DNA of 39,778 nucleotides from Apostichopus parvimensis (taxonomy: Eukaryota; Echinodermata; Holothuroidea; Aspidochirotida; Stichopodidae). Location: assembly GCA_000934455.1 (NCBI GenBank), contig KN886281.1, positions 5,336-45,113 of the forward strand, in the 5' to 3' direction. Within the stretch, counting starts at the first letter, position 1. Each line of letters opens with the position of its first letter. The notes under the pieces were generated by a model. It ran no database searches. It had not been told where the DNA came from and worked only from the letters and a program-made list of their open reading frames with translations. Both the position numbers and the translations under genes were made by a program. Positions 21,870 through 33,700 of this stretch are shown one piece after another.

Positions 21870-24592
21870 ATTGCTAGCGAAATGATTCGTTTGGTAGAGA
21901 GCTGCAATAATTATCAACAGGTAAACATCCTGTGGGCCTATTCAGCTGGTGTTTTGATTTTTTTGTTAGACATGCTGATAGCATTTGATGTGACCATAAT
22001 TATATTACTTGGACATTTTGGCTTTAAAAGTATTTCAAGCAATGTGCTAGTTACTAATGAGACCGAAATATGCCAGGTGCTCAGTTAGATCAGTCAAATT
22101 TGAGTCTAGTATTGGGAAGATGTTAGCTTAATCTCTTTGAAGAAAAATATATCACATGCTGGGGGTGGGGAGGGGGAAGACCACTTTTGTTCTTCTACTA
22201 ACATAGTCAATAGGCTAGAACGCTTCTGGTTGTAAAATGGTCAAATTTGAAGTGCATCGACCGACCATGTGACTGGATCACATGATCGTTCCAATGCTCA
22301 TGGACATAAATGCTACTGCAAAAGTGATTAATCTACGTTCCAAAAAGTATCTTCATAATAATTATTCGCATAATTTGTCTTTATTGTTTGGTTATTTTAT
22401 AAAGGTGAAACAACAATTGTTTGTATATATCTGAAACTCTAGCAAACGTATGAAGCGGGTTTAAATTACTAATGAATATTCATATTTTAGTAACCAATCA
22501 GTACAAAGGATGTTGGCTTTAAATTTAAAAGACACAAAACTTGAAGCATACCCTTCTCTGCACGGAGGCTGCGATCAAAAGTTTCACATTTCACTCTTTG
22601 TTGGATCAATTCTGTCATTCCTAGACGTTCCTATTAAGAAATTCCTGTAGATTTCATCGAAGTAAATCATATTGTTACTCTTGCAAGATATTGCTGAACT
22701 TATTTCGAGGGGAACGCAAAACAGATTTGAAACATTCATCGGCTCATGCCAAGTCAACCTTAGGCCTAAAGTGAGTTGAAAGAGCCTAACGTACAATTCT
22801 ATTATATCACCTACATCTTACCGTACACGGTGTATGTAGGCTAGTCATCAAATCCAGGTTAAGCCTAATTTACGTTAGCCATTGTCAGCTTTGAAATTAG
22901 CAAGCCCTTGACTAGGTTTTAAACTAACTTTGGGGTGCCGAGAGAGTGGAGACTATTGTATTTAGCAGCCAAGTAAGTTATAGGCCCTGATGTTGTTTTC
23001 TGTAAATATACGATTGGCTAGTCATAGGCTAGCTTGAATCACTGCAACCTGAACTAAGCTATGCCTGGCTTATTTAAGTTTGTATTATGAATATTATTAC
23101 AATACCCTTAACATCTTCTCATTTTGATAATTTATTAAAATATATGGTAAGGTACAAGTTAGCCTAGCCTATGCATGTTTGATTAGCATATCCAGCCTTT
23201 CAAGTTTCAGTTTCAGAAGGACTTTTTCTCATAGTCATACATTAGGCCTAGGCAATAACATTCAAGTGGTTTAAAGGACTTTTCCACCAGAATTAGACTC
23301 CAGCCAAGAAGTAAATAAGAAACAGCACAGATAGTCAACTAAATGTCAATGTTCTAAATTAAATTAATCTTCTTTCCACCATGACTTTGCCTCCAGCAAA
23401 CAATAAGGAGAAGGTCTCAGTAACCACCCAGACTCAAAAAGTAATAATAATTCTTTTCCACTGTGACTCCGGCTCCAGCACAAAAGTATTAGCTTATAAG
23501 AATCAGTAACCACCGCAACTCCAGCAGGAATATCTTGTTTGACAAGATGTCATTGCATTATCAAATGTTTTGTCTATAACTCATCTAAAAATTAGCAGTC
23601 TCTCTCCCACTGTTACTAGCATGGGCACTTCGTATTCCGGACACCTAAGCCTTAAAACACCCCAAAACTATATCTATTTGGTATAAATCACCTGAAAATA
23701 TACTTGATATGGTGGGAGAAGTATGTTATAGTACGATACACGGCCAAACTTTCTTTCCTGCAAACTGTTTTCACGTTGTATTCCACGAAGATTCTTGTGA
23801 TTGTGGAACTGGTATTTCTTTGCTCGAGTATTGCGAATATTCGGACACCCGGCCTACAGTGTGGCGCTGGTGATAAATTTGGTGGCGCAGTTGCTCTTTC
23901 AGTAATTATAACAGACTTCATAGATCTCCGTCATTTTATTGACAAATATGTAAGTATTTACTTGCACACGGGTCATTTTGGAGAGAAAATAACTGTAGCT
24001 TCGTACTTGTTGGTGAAATTTGGCTCTTCCTGTAGGGTGTCATGCATTTCTTAGGGGTGTCCGAAATTCGCAGTGTTCCAAAATTAGCAATACTGACTAT
24101 ACTACTCCAGAAAAAGGTTCCAGTAATTGGTAGTAATAAGTATAATATTTTCCCACTGAGACGTTGATTTATGCCAAACACTACAGTAAAGTGCTTCACC
24201 ACCATGGACTCCAGCAAAAAGGCTGTTCATGTGTACACCAGTGTGCTACACTGTATAGGCCTTTGTAGAGATAATTTGTTTGGAGATAATTCTGTCATCA
24301 CTGTGACTCCACAGCAAATAAACACAGAAAAGTGCAGGGTTTTCTATGTATACTCCAATGGTAGGGTCACTTAACACAGAAGGTCCTCTTTAATTAAGAG
24401 CATATAATTTTTTTAAGGTTAGCTTGAGCTCATGGATATATCTCCTGTAAAGATATCTAGTTTTTTCGTATTTAAAGATGTCTAACCAGATGGCTAATGT
24501 GGCACAACTTTCATTTTTGGCCATATTTTGTGGATTTCATTTGCTGTGTAACTTTAACAGCATTTAAAGATTTTTTTTTTGTCTGTTTGCAG
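21870..24592. promoter_or_regulatory. Head-to-head upstream region of GALNS and the Aurora gene
   Basis: This 2.7-kb interval lies between the GALNS start codon (minus) and the acceptor before the first coding exon of the Aurora gene (plus). Because 24593 follows a clear acceptor (GTCTGTTTGCAG), the Aurora gene must have at least one upstream noncoding exon here. A plausible donor is at 22973 (AGCAGCCAA then GTAAGT). A CCAAT box lies at 22494-22498. No TATA box is evident. Several loosely repeated CCACCATGACTCCAGCA blocks occupy 23284-24318. No protein-coding gene is recognised; the open frames here do not match anything I know. Confidence 0.5.
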
Positions 24593-24626
24593 TTTCACTG
24601 GTGCTGGTGATTTCTTGAAGTGCAAA

Positions 24627-27600
24627 ATGACCACTAGGCAGCCAATGGAAATGAAGGTTTGTAGCCTGTTGGATTCACTGAACTTTAAATTCACTCATTG
24701 AAATATTCTACCAAGCAAGAAATGTTCAAAGATTTTTATTTATCCTTGTTTTCAACAATGTTTCTAATGTTGTCTAAAGTGGCATAATTGGCCAACCTTT
24801 CTTTTCTTAAAGCTATTTTAAAAGTTTTATAGATCTATTATGCTATTTATTACAGTAACAGAAACAGTTTTTATTTTCCTGCATTTTGAGCATCTCTTGT
24901 GCAACTTGTGCAATTAATCAACAATTCATAGTTGTTCAGTTCATAGAAAACAGTACAGTTCAGTACAATACAGTACAGACAGTACAGTACAAACAGTACA
25001 GTACAGTACAGTACAGAAAACAGTACAGTTCATAGAAAACTTTCAGTTTTCCAGCATAATTAATAATGACCAGTGCAAAAGCAAAAATGGTGCTATGAAT
25101 GCAAAGAACTGCTTTTTAGTTATGTATGGTACTATGGTTCCTACTTCCTAGAATGCGAGAGTGGATGATTGTTGACTTCAAGCTGTTGCATGCAGGCTTT
25201 AAAAAAAGTTGTATGAAGACACTCCATTACTAGGTATCGATGTTTCTGGTAGGGTACGTACAACACTGTAATTACCAGTTGAGTACATACAGTATGTTTT
25301 CTCTCAACCTTTTTGGTATTGATGACTGTTGAAAGACTAATTCTAGTATTTTATAAGTAAAATTATTAAAAATAATTTTTTTCTTAAATTTAAACAAGCA
25401 AAATGTTTATTCTTCTTACAGGCTCCATCTACCAACCGAACCCACCCAACAGGTCCACAACGAGTGCTCATGTCATCATCTGGGGCAAACTCTTCAGGCA
25501 ATCATGTACCTGGCAAACATGTGATGCAAACAGCACCTGCTAATGCCAAGGCACACCTGAGAACAGCTGGGGTTACACCCTTGTCTCACAGGGATGTACC
25601 TTCCAAGGAGAACAAAGACCCACGGCAAAGAGCACAACAACAGGCCACTAAAAGAAAACCTGTTGCGCCAAGGTAAGATAAATTTGTTGGTTTTACTCAG
25701 TATTTTTTCCTTCCTCTTATAGTCCGAGTCCAACGGTTCAAACTCGTTTCTTTTGAACCTTTAGCCAATTCCGATATAGTCCCACCACATGGAGTAATAT
25801 ATGGTATTGAAATTTTGTGTAGCAGAACTTTTTGAACGCTCTAGGCTGTCTCTTGTAAACTAATATGGTTTCTGTTTACAAAACCTGCTATACAATCTTT
25901 GCACTTGTGTAGAAAATCGCCAATTTTACAAAGCATTTTGCGATACGATACCGGAACAAGTTATTCCCTGCACCATTTGTATTGAAGGCCATTCATATCT
26001 TCATCTGACTTTGCCCCTCCATCCCCCCCCTCCCAACCAAATTTCAACTATATCAAAATTCATATCAGCAATATCCTTCAAATGAAAATAATTTATTCTT
26101 ACTTGAACTAGCAATTTACAACATTGCAAGTAGTGAAATAAGAGTTGTCTTTTTTTTGTATTTCATGACAGATCCAACTGGAGCCTCAAAGACTTTGACA
26201 TAGGCAGACCATTAGGCAAAGGAAAATTTGGTAACGTGTACTTGGCCAGAGAGAAACAGACGGAATTCATTGTAGCTTTGAAAGTTTTATTCAAGTCACA
26301 ATTACAGAAGTGTCAAGTAGAACACCAGTTGAGGAGAGAAATTGAAATACAATCTCATTTAAGGTAAGGTTCAACAAAACTGTCACCGAACGGGTCGCTT
26401 CGTAGATGCGGAATCCAGCATCCCAATAATCCTGAGCTGTACTTGTTATACATTGAACAGAAGGAAACAAACTCTAGAGCACAGTTACAGTAACTCTCTA
26501 TACAGTATACAAATAATGAATGGTTTCCATTTGTGCAATAGTGAAAATATTTCATGAGTTGAAAGATGGAATGTTCCATTCAACGAGGCGCAGCCGAGTT
26601 GAATGGAACAAATTACATCTTTCAACGAATGAAATATTTGCACGAATGGAAACCATTCATTATTTGTTTTATACAACACCTTCAAATTTGGATATAATTG
26701 GATGTAAAATGCACTCATGCAACAGATTGTTTTGAACAGACAGGTTTCTCTGCTCTCTTACCATTGAAAAAAGTGCTATCCAAAAAGTATATTGCACGGT
26801 TCTATTTCATAGCGTGCAATAGAGCGGATATTGCGTGCAATCGACGCGCAATTGACCAATCAAATGGCCGGAATATAATTAGGTGTTGTATAATATATTA
26901 TACTGTACAATAGCTGGTGTGCTCAAAATCCATTCTTTTGCCTTGTGTTTCTGTTTGAATGAAAGATGCTATCATTATACCCTACAAATTTTATTTGTTA
27001 TTCATTAAAGTTTATGGCTAACTTTACTGTTCATGGTCTGTAAGAACCTACTCAAGATCCTTAATGGATGAGAATGTGGCTACCAAATTATGGATAGTGT
27101 ACAGGGCAGTATGTATGTTAAATTATCATTACAAGTGTATCTTATTAGCTCTCACTGATCCATCAGTGCCATTTGCCACAGACATGTAGCAGGTAGCAAA
27201 TTTATGGTCCAGTATTTTACCTAATTACTTACCTAACTACTAACTTATATGGTGTTTCCTTCAGTCCATTTGTGTCTTTTTGCAGTTAACAGAGCCACAA
27301 ACATTATCTTATGTATTCATGCAAATCTAACTTTAAATCAGGAAACTAGATACAAATGATTTTCACAGTGTCCGTAAGTCATTATTCTGTCGTGTCATGG
27401 AAGCAAACTCATTTTTGTGTGAACAAATAGACACAGATAACTGGGTAATTATTTGGGATTTCTATCATCTGTTCTTTTCCTTTTTTGTTTTTCAGGCATC
27501 AACACATTTTAAGACTATACGGATATTTTCACGACGAGACTCGGATATACCTTATTCTGGAGTATGCACCTAAAGGAGAAGTGTACAAGAACCTGCAGAA

Positions 27601-30191
27601 ATGTCGTCGCTATGACGACGCCACAGCAGCCAAAGTGAGTTTCTTTTCATTTTAATTTTTAAACCTACTGCATGCATTGGAAAATAGCCAAACAAGTATT
27701 GAAACTGCATTTTGCATTGGATTATGACAAGTAGCTTCATTCTCACAACGATCTAGAGGTATTTTTGCCCACAAGTAAGAAATTTATGTAATTAAGGCTT
27801 CACAGGAAATTAAGATGTTCAGTGTGAAATTTTCTGGAGTGAAATGGATAGCTGCCATGGCATGTGAAAATGAGACATTGTTCCATAATTAGTTCATTTC
27901 AGCTTATGCAATAGATTTGGCAAATGTTCATCAATAAGGAGTATATGTTTGTCAAACCATGAGCAAGAATTCACTGCTGAAAGGTCTACTCTCTGTCTGT
28001 TTCAGTACATGGGCCAGCTCGCAGAAGCACTGAAGTATTGTCACTCTCGAAAAGTCATTCATCGAGATATTAAGCCAGAGAACCTTCTCCTCGGAATCAC
28101 CGGAGATATCAAAATAGCTGATTTTGGTTGGTCGGTCCATGCCCCATCCTCTAGGTATGTATTCTCTCTCTTAAGGTCTGTCGATTTAAATCGATCGTTG
28201 CATGATGGGTGCACATGTGAAAAAAGTACTCCAACAGATGTAAGCTTTCAAGAAATGTAAGATGAAATTAATATCTGTCTATATTTGCCATGTCTCAATA
28301 TGTTTTATCTCTCAATCTTTAGTTATGTTATGTGTTTTAATTTGTCATATCATCGTGTTATATGCTGTTATAACTGTGGGGAGATCAGGCAGGCAGCAGC
28401 AGAGATTTGGAAAAAAGAACATGTAATAACTGACAAATAGAATAGCTTTATAGATTATTTACCACTGTCTTGCTTTGAAACAGGCGTACCACTATGTGCG
28501 GCACTTTGGACTATCTACCCCCCGAGATGGTGGAAGGAAAATCTCACGATGAGAAAGTGGATTTATGGAGCCTTGGAGTTCTCTGCTACGAGTTTTTAGT
28601 CGGCAAGCCACCATTTGAGACGGCCAGCAATACAGAAACTTACAGAAAAATTACTAAAGTGAGTCATTGGTCTCTGGAGACTTTCTGTTTTTTATTTCAT
28701 TTTTTTGCCCCGTTTTATGGAATTAAAATTTAAACATAAAAGTGAAAAATCAATCAACAGCATCGGATTGTTAAATGCTAACACAATTTCTCAGTGTTAC
28801 TGGCTACAGACACTCGCAGCAAACATGCGGTAGTATTAGAGAAAAGCGTATCTTCAAAATTTTCAATGCGACAACCAATCATTTTACCATAAATTTATGT
28901 AGTTTTAATTGTTTTAATATGTACTACATCAGATTGCTCCTTATGCAGTGTCAGTAAAAGAAAGTGTTTTATTCCGTCTTTTTCTTTTAATGAATTTTTA
29001 AGTTGCAAAATGGATCCGTTTTTTCTTAATTTTACACAGGTGGATTACACATTTCCAAGTTATGTATCAGAGGGTGCCAGAGATCTGATCAGGAAGGTAA
29101 GCTCCATAGACTGATGTTACTGCATCTTGAAGGGTGTAAACTGCAAAAGTTATGGGGATTATCTCATGATGTGCCAACATGCAACACCTCTCTTGCTATG
29201 ATTTTGATATTTTCATGATACTGAAAAATCACAAACTAAAAATTCAGTTCAATAGCTTGACTAGTCAAGTTTATTTTTCAAAAAATTGAAGACCAGTTAC
29301 CAAAAATTTGATAACGTCTTATTTGTTCTTTGCATAAATGTGGTCGGCACCACTTGAGAAAAAGTTTGTGTTTGGCCACCAAATTCTCTGACCTAAATGG
29401 AATTATAAAGTAGTCGCTAATTTGTTTTGAGCAAAACACCCCAGTATTTTGGTAAAATTAACAAATCAACTCAAGAAAGGCTGCTGTATTTGTCAATGAA
29501 ATTTTGTTAAACAGAAATTGCAACATTTTGAAAGGAATATCAGATCATTGTATTTGTCCCAAATATATTTTCAACTCATTTCGGCCGAACTCCTCAAAAA
29601 GAACAATATTCAATACACATTCTTTCCCTTCTAGTCAAATCCTGACATATTTTCTTCCTGGAATTGAAATGATCCTGTCACAGAATTTCTCTTTTACCTT
29701 TAGTTTTAAAGGCCAGTTAAGCAATTTGTAACCATGAAGTTAAATCTAAGAGACTGACTTCGGTCATCTTGTGGCATTGATAAGCCAATGATAGCTTCTT
29801 CGCGAGTTCCTAAGAACTCAAGCAGCTGCTTGCAGGAGGATCTAAAATACATACAAACATACAATGCATACATGAAGTCAATATTAAATTAAAACAACAG
29901 TTATCTGAAAGTGCCTGTTGGTGACTTGCCCAGCTTTGCAATTCTTATTTATCATAAACTTTGACCTGCAAGCTTGAGTGGATTCTTTTTCTTTTTAAGT
30001 ACTCTACTGCTCAGATGTAAACTAGGCTTCCAATAATCAGTGTCTTCATGTCGTCTCTTTTGATTTTGATCTCCATCTTTCGACAGCTCCTCGTTCACAA
30101 TCCATCCAAGAGATTGACTATGGAGGGTATCTGTCATCACAGCTGGGTGATGCAGCACTCTCGACCAAAACAGGCCGTGAAGAAATCGTGA
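24627..30191 (+). CDS. AURKA: Aurora kinase (Aurora-A-like with B-type residues), 8 coding exons
   Basis: Exons: 24627-24656, 25422-25672, 26172-26363, 27496-27634, 28006-28154, 28484-28658, 29040-29096, 30087-30191. They join in frame to 365 aa. It is a mitotic Ser/Thr kinase. The N-terminal extension (residues 1-94) has QRVL at 23-26, matching the vertebrate Aurora-A A-box degron, and a KEN box at 72-74. The kinase domain spans about 102-355. Landmarks are GKGKFGNV (109-116), VALK Lys131, helix C Glu150, HRD Asp225, DFG 243-245, activation-loop Thr257 in RRTT, and YLPPEM. Gly167 matches human Aurora-A Gly198, which favours TPX2-type binding. Several other segments read like Aurora-B. All catalytic residues are intact. 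The start ATG has A at -3 and follows a short 5'UTR from 24593. The A-versus-B symbol is my choice; an unduplicated Aurora is equally possible. Confidence 0.95.
24950..25024. repeat. CAGTA pentanucleotide microsatellite
   Basis: Interrupted CAGTA units (ACAGTACAGTACAGTACAG and similar) in Aurora intron 1, between coding exons 1 and 2. Confidence 0.85.
26501..26907. mobile_element. Nested fold-back (MITE-like) element
   Basis: The outer ends are TACAGTATA (26501-26509) and TATACTGTA (26899-26907). An inner stem is formed by 26510-26584 and 26598-26666, near-complementary over about 70 bp, with a 13-base loop GAGGCGCAGCCGA. A second perfect 10-bp stem pairs ATACAACACC (26671-26680) with GGTGTTGTAT (26882-26891). 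It has no transposase and sits in the Aurora intron 26364-27495. Open frames across it are shadows of the palindrome. Confidence 0.75.
29752..29880 (+). mobile_element. Old, 5'-truncated SINE fragment (copy C)
   Basis: It shares with copies A and B the blocks GACTTCGGTCA (TTGGCTTCGGTCA in A), CTTCGCGAGTTCCT and CTGCTTGC, then an ATACATACAAACATAC tail. The tRNA-like head is missing and the body has diverged, with an extra AAGAACTCAAGCAG. It lies in the Aurora intron 29097-30086. Confidence 0.65.
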
Positions 30192-30757
30192 TCAAGCAGA
30201 TTGGATATATATCTAGTGTGGTGTAAGGAGAAAGGATTCACAGAGAGTGTGCAAAGTTTTGTGCCCAGATGCATATTCAAAGAACATTCCAGGCACAAAG
30301 GTGGGGGCTACAACTTGCACCTTCTTTGTCAATATAAACTTCAAATAATCATACCTGGAGGTGAGATAAGTCTGCCGTACAAGAGGAGAAAAAGATACCA
30401 ACCGAGGTATATCATTTTTTTTACTAGTGTCTTGAAGAAGTGAACATGCTGCTATTTGGTAGTCAGTAAACACTTGTTTGTTCATATGATGCAACCATTT
30501 TTTGCTGACTTATTATTCATCATAACAGCAAAATTGTTGCATTGATGGTATCCATTCGGTGATTGATTATGTTCAAGTTTTTTTTCTTCTTTCTTTTATG
30601 TTCTATAAGGAATTTGTTTTGTAAAAGATTTAGTTTATTGATAATGTTTTTGACCAAAAAATGGTTTTCAAATTAAGATTACCAGGTTTTCACAGCCTTT
30701 CTATGGGGAGGGGGGGTGATATGCTTTGTATAAGATCATATGTTTTTTAGTAGTTGA

Positions 30758-30767
30758 AATAAATAAA
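30758..30767 (+). terminator. AURKA: Overlapping poly(A) signals (AATAAATAAA) of the Aurora gene
   Basis: Two overlapping AATAAA hexamers about 570 bases after the Aurora stop codon (TGA at 30189-30191). They are the first strong plus-strand signals after the stop, implying a 3'UTR of about 0.6 kb. Confidence 0.55.
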
Positions 30768-33700
30768 ACAATTAATGTAAGGTAAATTAAGTAATGGTAA
30801 TAAGATGTTAAGTTTAAGGGAAAGTAGACATTTTGTATTTTTATTATTTAAATTTCACAAAATTATGAGCTTATTCTGTGTTTTTGAATCAGTACATCAT
30901 ATAACATGATAAGGTAAAATGTGGATATCCTTCTATACTCACACAATTAGGTTTATAAAGAAAAAGTTATTCAAAAACAAGTAGGGTTCATTCTATATTT
31001 GGATTGTATATGTACCAAGCATGATCACCTTTTAAGTGAAATATTTTCAGTTAAAGCTGGCTCTCCAGAAGCTTTCATACTAATGCAGGATTGTAGTCCT
31101 TATGCACAGGAAAGTGGTTTCTCTGTAAGAGCATAAACTGATAGGGTAAAAGTATCTAAAGTTACAACTCTGTGTCTTGTGAATAATTCAGAGCTTTTTT
31201 AAAAAAAATTGGGGAATAAATCTGTAGCGCAACTGTCACATCCATTTCATGATATATCTTTTGGTGGGATAACCCTAAAGAGTATCTTGGATTTTTCTAG
31301 AGTTTTTGCTACATTTTCACTATGATAATTGCAGCATTGAGAGTACCCCAAGGTAACTTAAAAGAAAGAGATGAATTTTGTGAAAGGTATTTTCCTCATT
31401 TACATATTAATACACAGATATGGATAGTTTCTACTTATATTTTTCATTTCATTAAATTTTGTATTTCTTTCACATTATGAGCATATTTTCTTTTGGATGT
31501 CCTTCTGTGTATATAACATTAACAGGACTTTATTACAGTTATGCGCGATGAGGTCCAAAGGTTGATAAAGTTATATTACTTGTCAGTTGTACCTAGATTT
31601 ATTTTCCATTCTTTTTAAGACTTAAAAGCTGCAGTCCACGGTAAAGTTGGTTAAGCGTCTTCATTTACGGAAAGAGACAAGGTTCCTGATTGTATAATTA
31701 ACCATAATTACCATGTTAATCCAGGAGTAGTTACATGGATTTGAAACTCGTTGTGGACTGCAAAAATGCAAAATACAGTTTTCATAGACATATTTTCTTA
31801 ATCTAAGTTACCAATTACTTGCTGAAATGTTTTTGTGTTTTTGTCATTAACTGATAAGAATTCTCTGAACCGAATACCGCATAACAATATCTATAAGAAA
31901 GTATTTTACAGTAAGCAGTACCCAATTTATGGATTGAAGGTGTGTACGTATGTTGGACAAATGCTAAAATGCTCCGCTTTTGTTCTGAATATCCATCTTG
32001 AAGTGAAACTCAACTTTACTGCATTGTGTGTTCGTTACAGTGATTAACTGTCTAAGAAATAGTCACCAAGTACAAAATAGAGTACACCATGGTAGTTAAG
32101 TTGTAAAGGACATCTATTCACGTTTAGAATGAAATGGGGGCCTAGTCTAAGACAAAGTTGACAGGTTCAAATGATCTTGTGACAATCTTGGAGTTCAAGT
32201 CTCTCTTTTTATTGTATTTCATGTTTCTTGGAAAAATACAGGTAACTATTCTTTTAACTGGAACATTTATCCGCAATTTTCTTGATCATGAAAACTGACA
32301 AATATTTTCTAGTGGTCATTATCAAGTTGTTAGGTAAGGATTAAATATTGGGTACAATGAACATTTTTCAAACTGTCCTGTTTTTTTCTATTTTGGAGAG
32401 GAGAGAGAGAGGGCGGTGAGGGAGATGGGTAGAAGAGAGTAAGTCAAGCAAAGCTCTGTTTCTTGGTATAACACAAAACAGGTAAAGCAACCTCAGAATA
32501 CCACAAACTGCTTTGAAATCACCATGGAGATTTGATATAGATAATTTACTATAAATCAAAAGTGAAGTATTGTTGTATGGAAAGTGTGTGATATGATTCA
32601 AGTTTGAGTAAGAATTTTTTTGATAACAAAGTTTGGGAAAGGATAAAGTTTTTAGGGGAATTTCAACCACTAGTTCAACAATCCTTAAAACTTGTCACTT
32701 TTGATGTTGCTGGTTGACTAAGTGTGTATAGTAGTGTTAAAGTTAACATGTCAAAGGGTAAATGCCAAACAAGAAAAAAAAATTATTAGTGCCGTTTATG
32801 TACATATGTTCAATAACAAAATAAAAATGCTCACATAACTACCTTTGAAATTTCCTTCTTGTGTTTCCATATTCTTGTGTGTTTTTTAATTTCCCTGGTT
32901 AGCTACTCCAAAGTGGGAGCAGGATTCTACCAACAGAACAATGTCTAGACTGGTGCTTTCACATGTCATACCCGGATGGTATAGTTTGTTACTTGAACAT
33001 TGCCATGAAGTATAGTATACATTGGTACCAGAAGTAAAATATGAAAGATCTAGAAAAACATGGCCTAATTTTGTCCACCCCTTCTAAACAAAATGTAGTG
33101 TTCCATGAGGTTGCTAACTACCCCTCTCCCCCACTCTACCCCTCTCCCCCATTTATGGTTTGTGTTTTATTCTTGACTATAGTTTCAGATTAAGGTGACT
33201 AGAAACATTTCATATCACCTTTTTAAGATTGTTGAGTTAAAAGAAATCAGATTGTCTGCACACAAAGGGATACACTGCTAGCACTGTTGCCCAAATATAC
33301 AACACTTGGGATATGGACTAAAAAAGGGCTGTGGTTGTGGGGAAACATGAATGCATAAAACACTTAATTATAGCAGTAAAATGACAATTTCAGATACAAA
33401 CTGATTTCATTCATTCCTTGTATTTTAATATCACCAGCCCAATGGGCATGACTACAGAATAAGGCAACAATATGGTGTGTTAGAACATAATTGAATTGAG
33501 TAAATAACATATACAATTCTGAAACGAAACTTGAAACAAACAGTATTTCAAATTGTCAATTCCCAAGTCTGATTGCCCACATCAACCCACCACCAACCCT
33601 CCCCCACTAGCTACCACCAATACTCTCCCACCAATGCCATCCTCCATCACTCAAATCTTAGACTTAACTAGACATAACAGTGTGGCCAGGGGGCGTACTG

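Noticed and set aside
22455-22465. CDE/CHR-type cell-cycle element (GCGGG next to TTTAAA) for Aurora
   Set aside because: Known CDE/CHR pairs have about four bases between the two parts; here they touch, so the match is probably chance.
23704-24054. 116-aa plus-strand frame upstream of Aurora
   Set aside because: No known domain; it sits among degenerate repeats and does not join in phase to the clear first coding exon.
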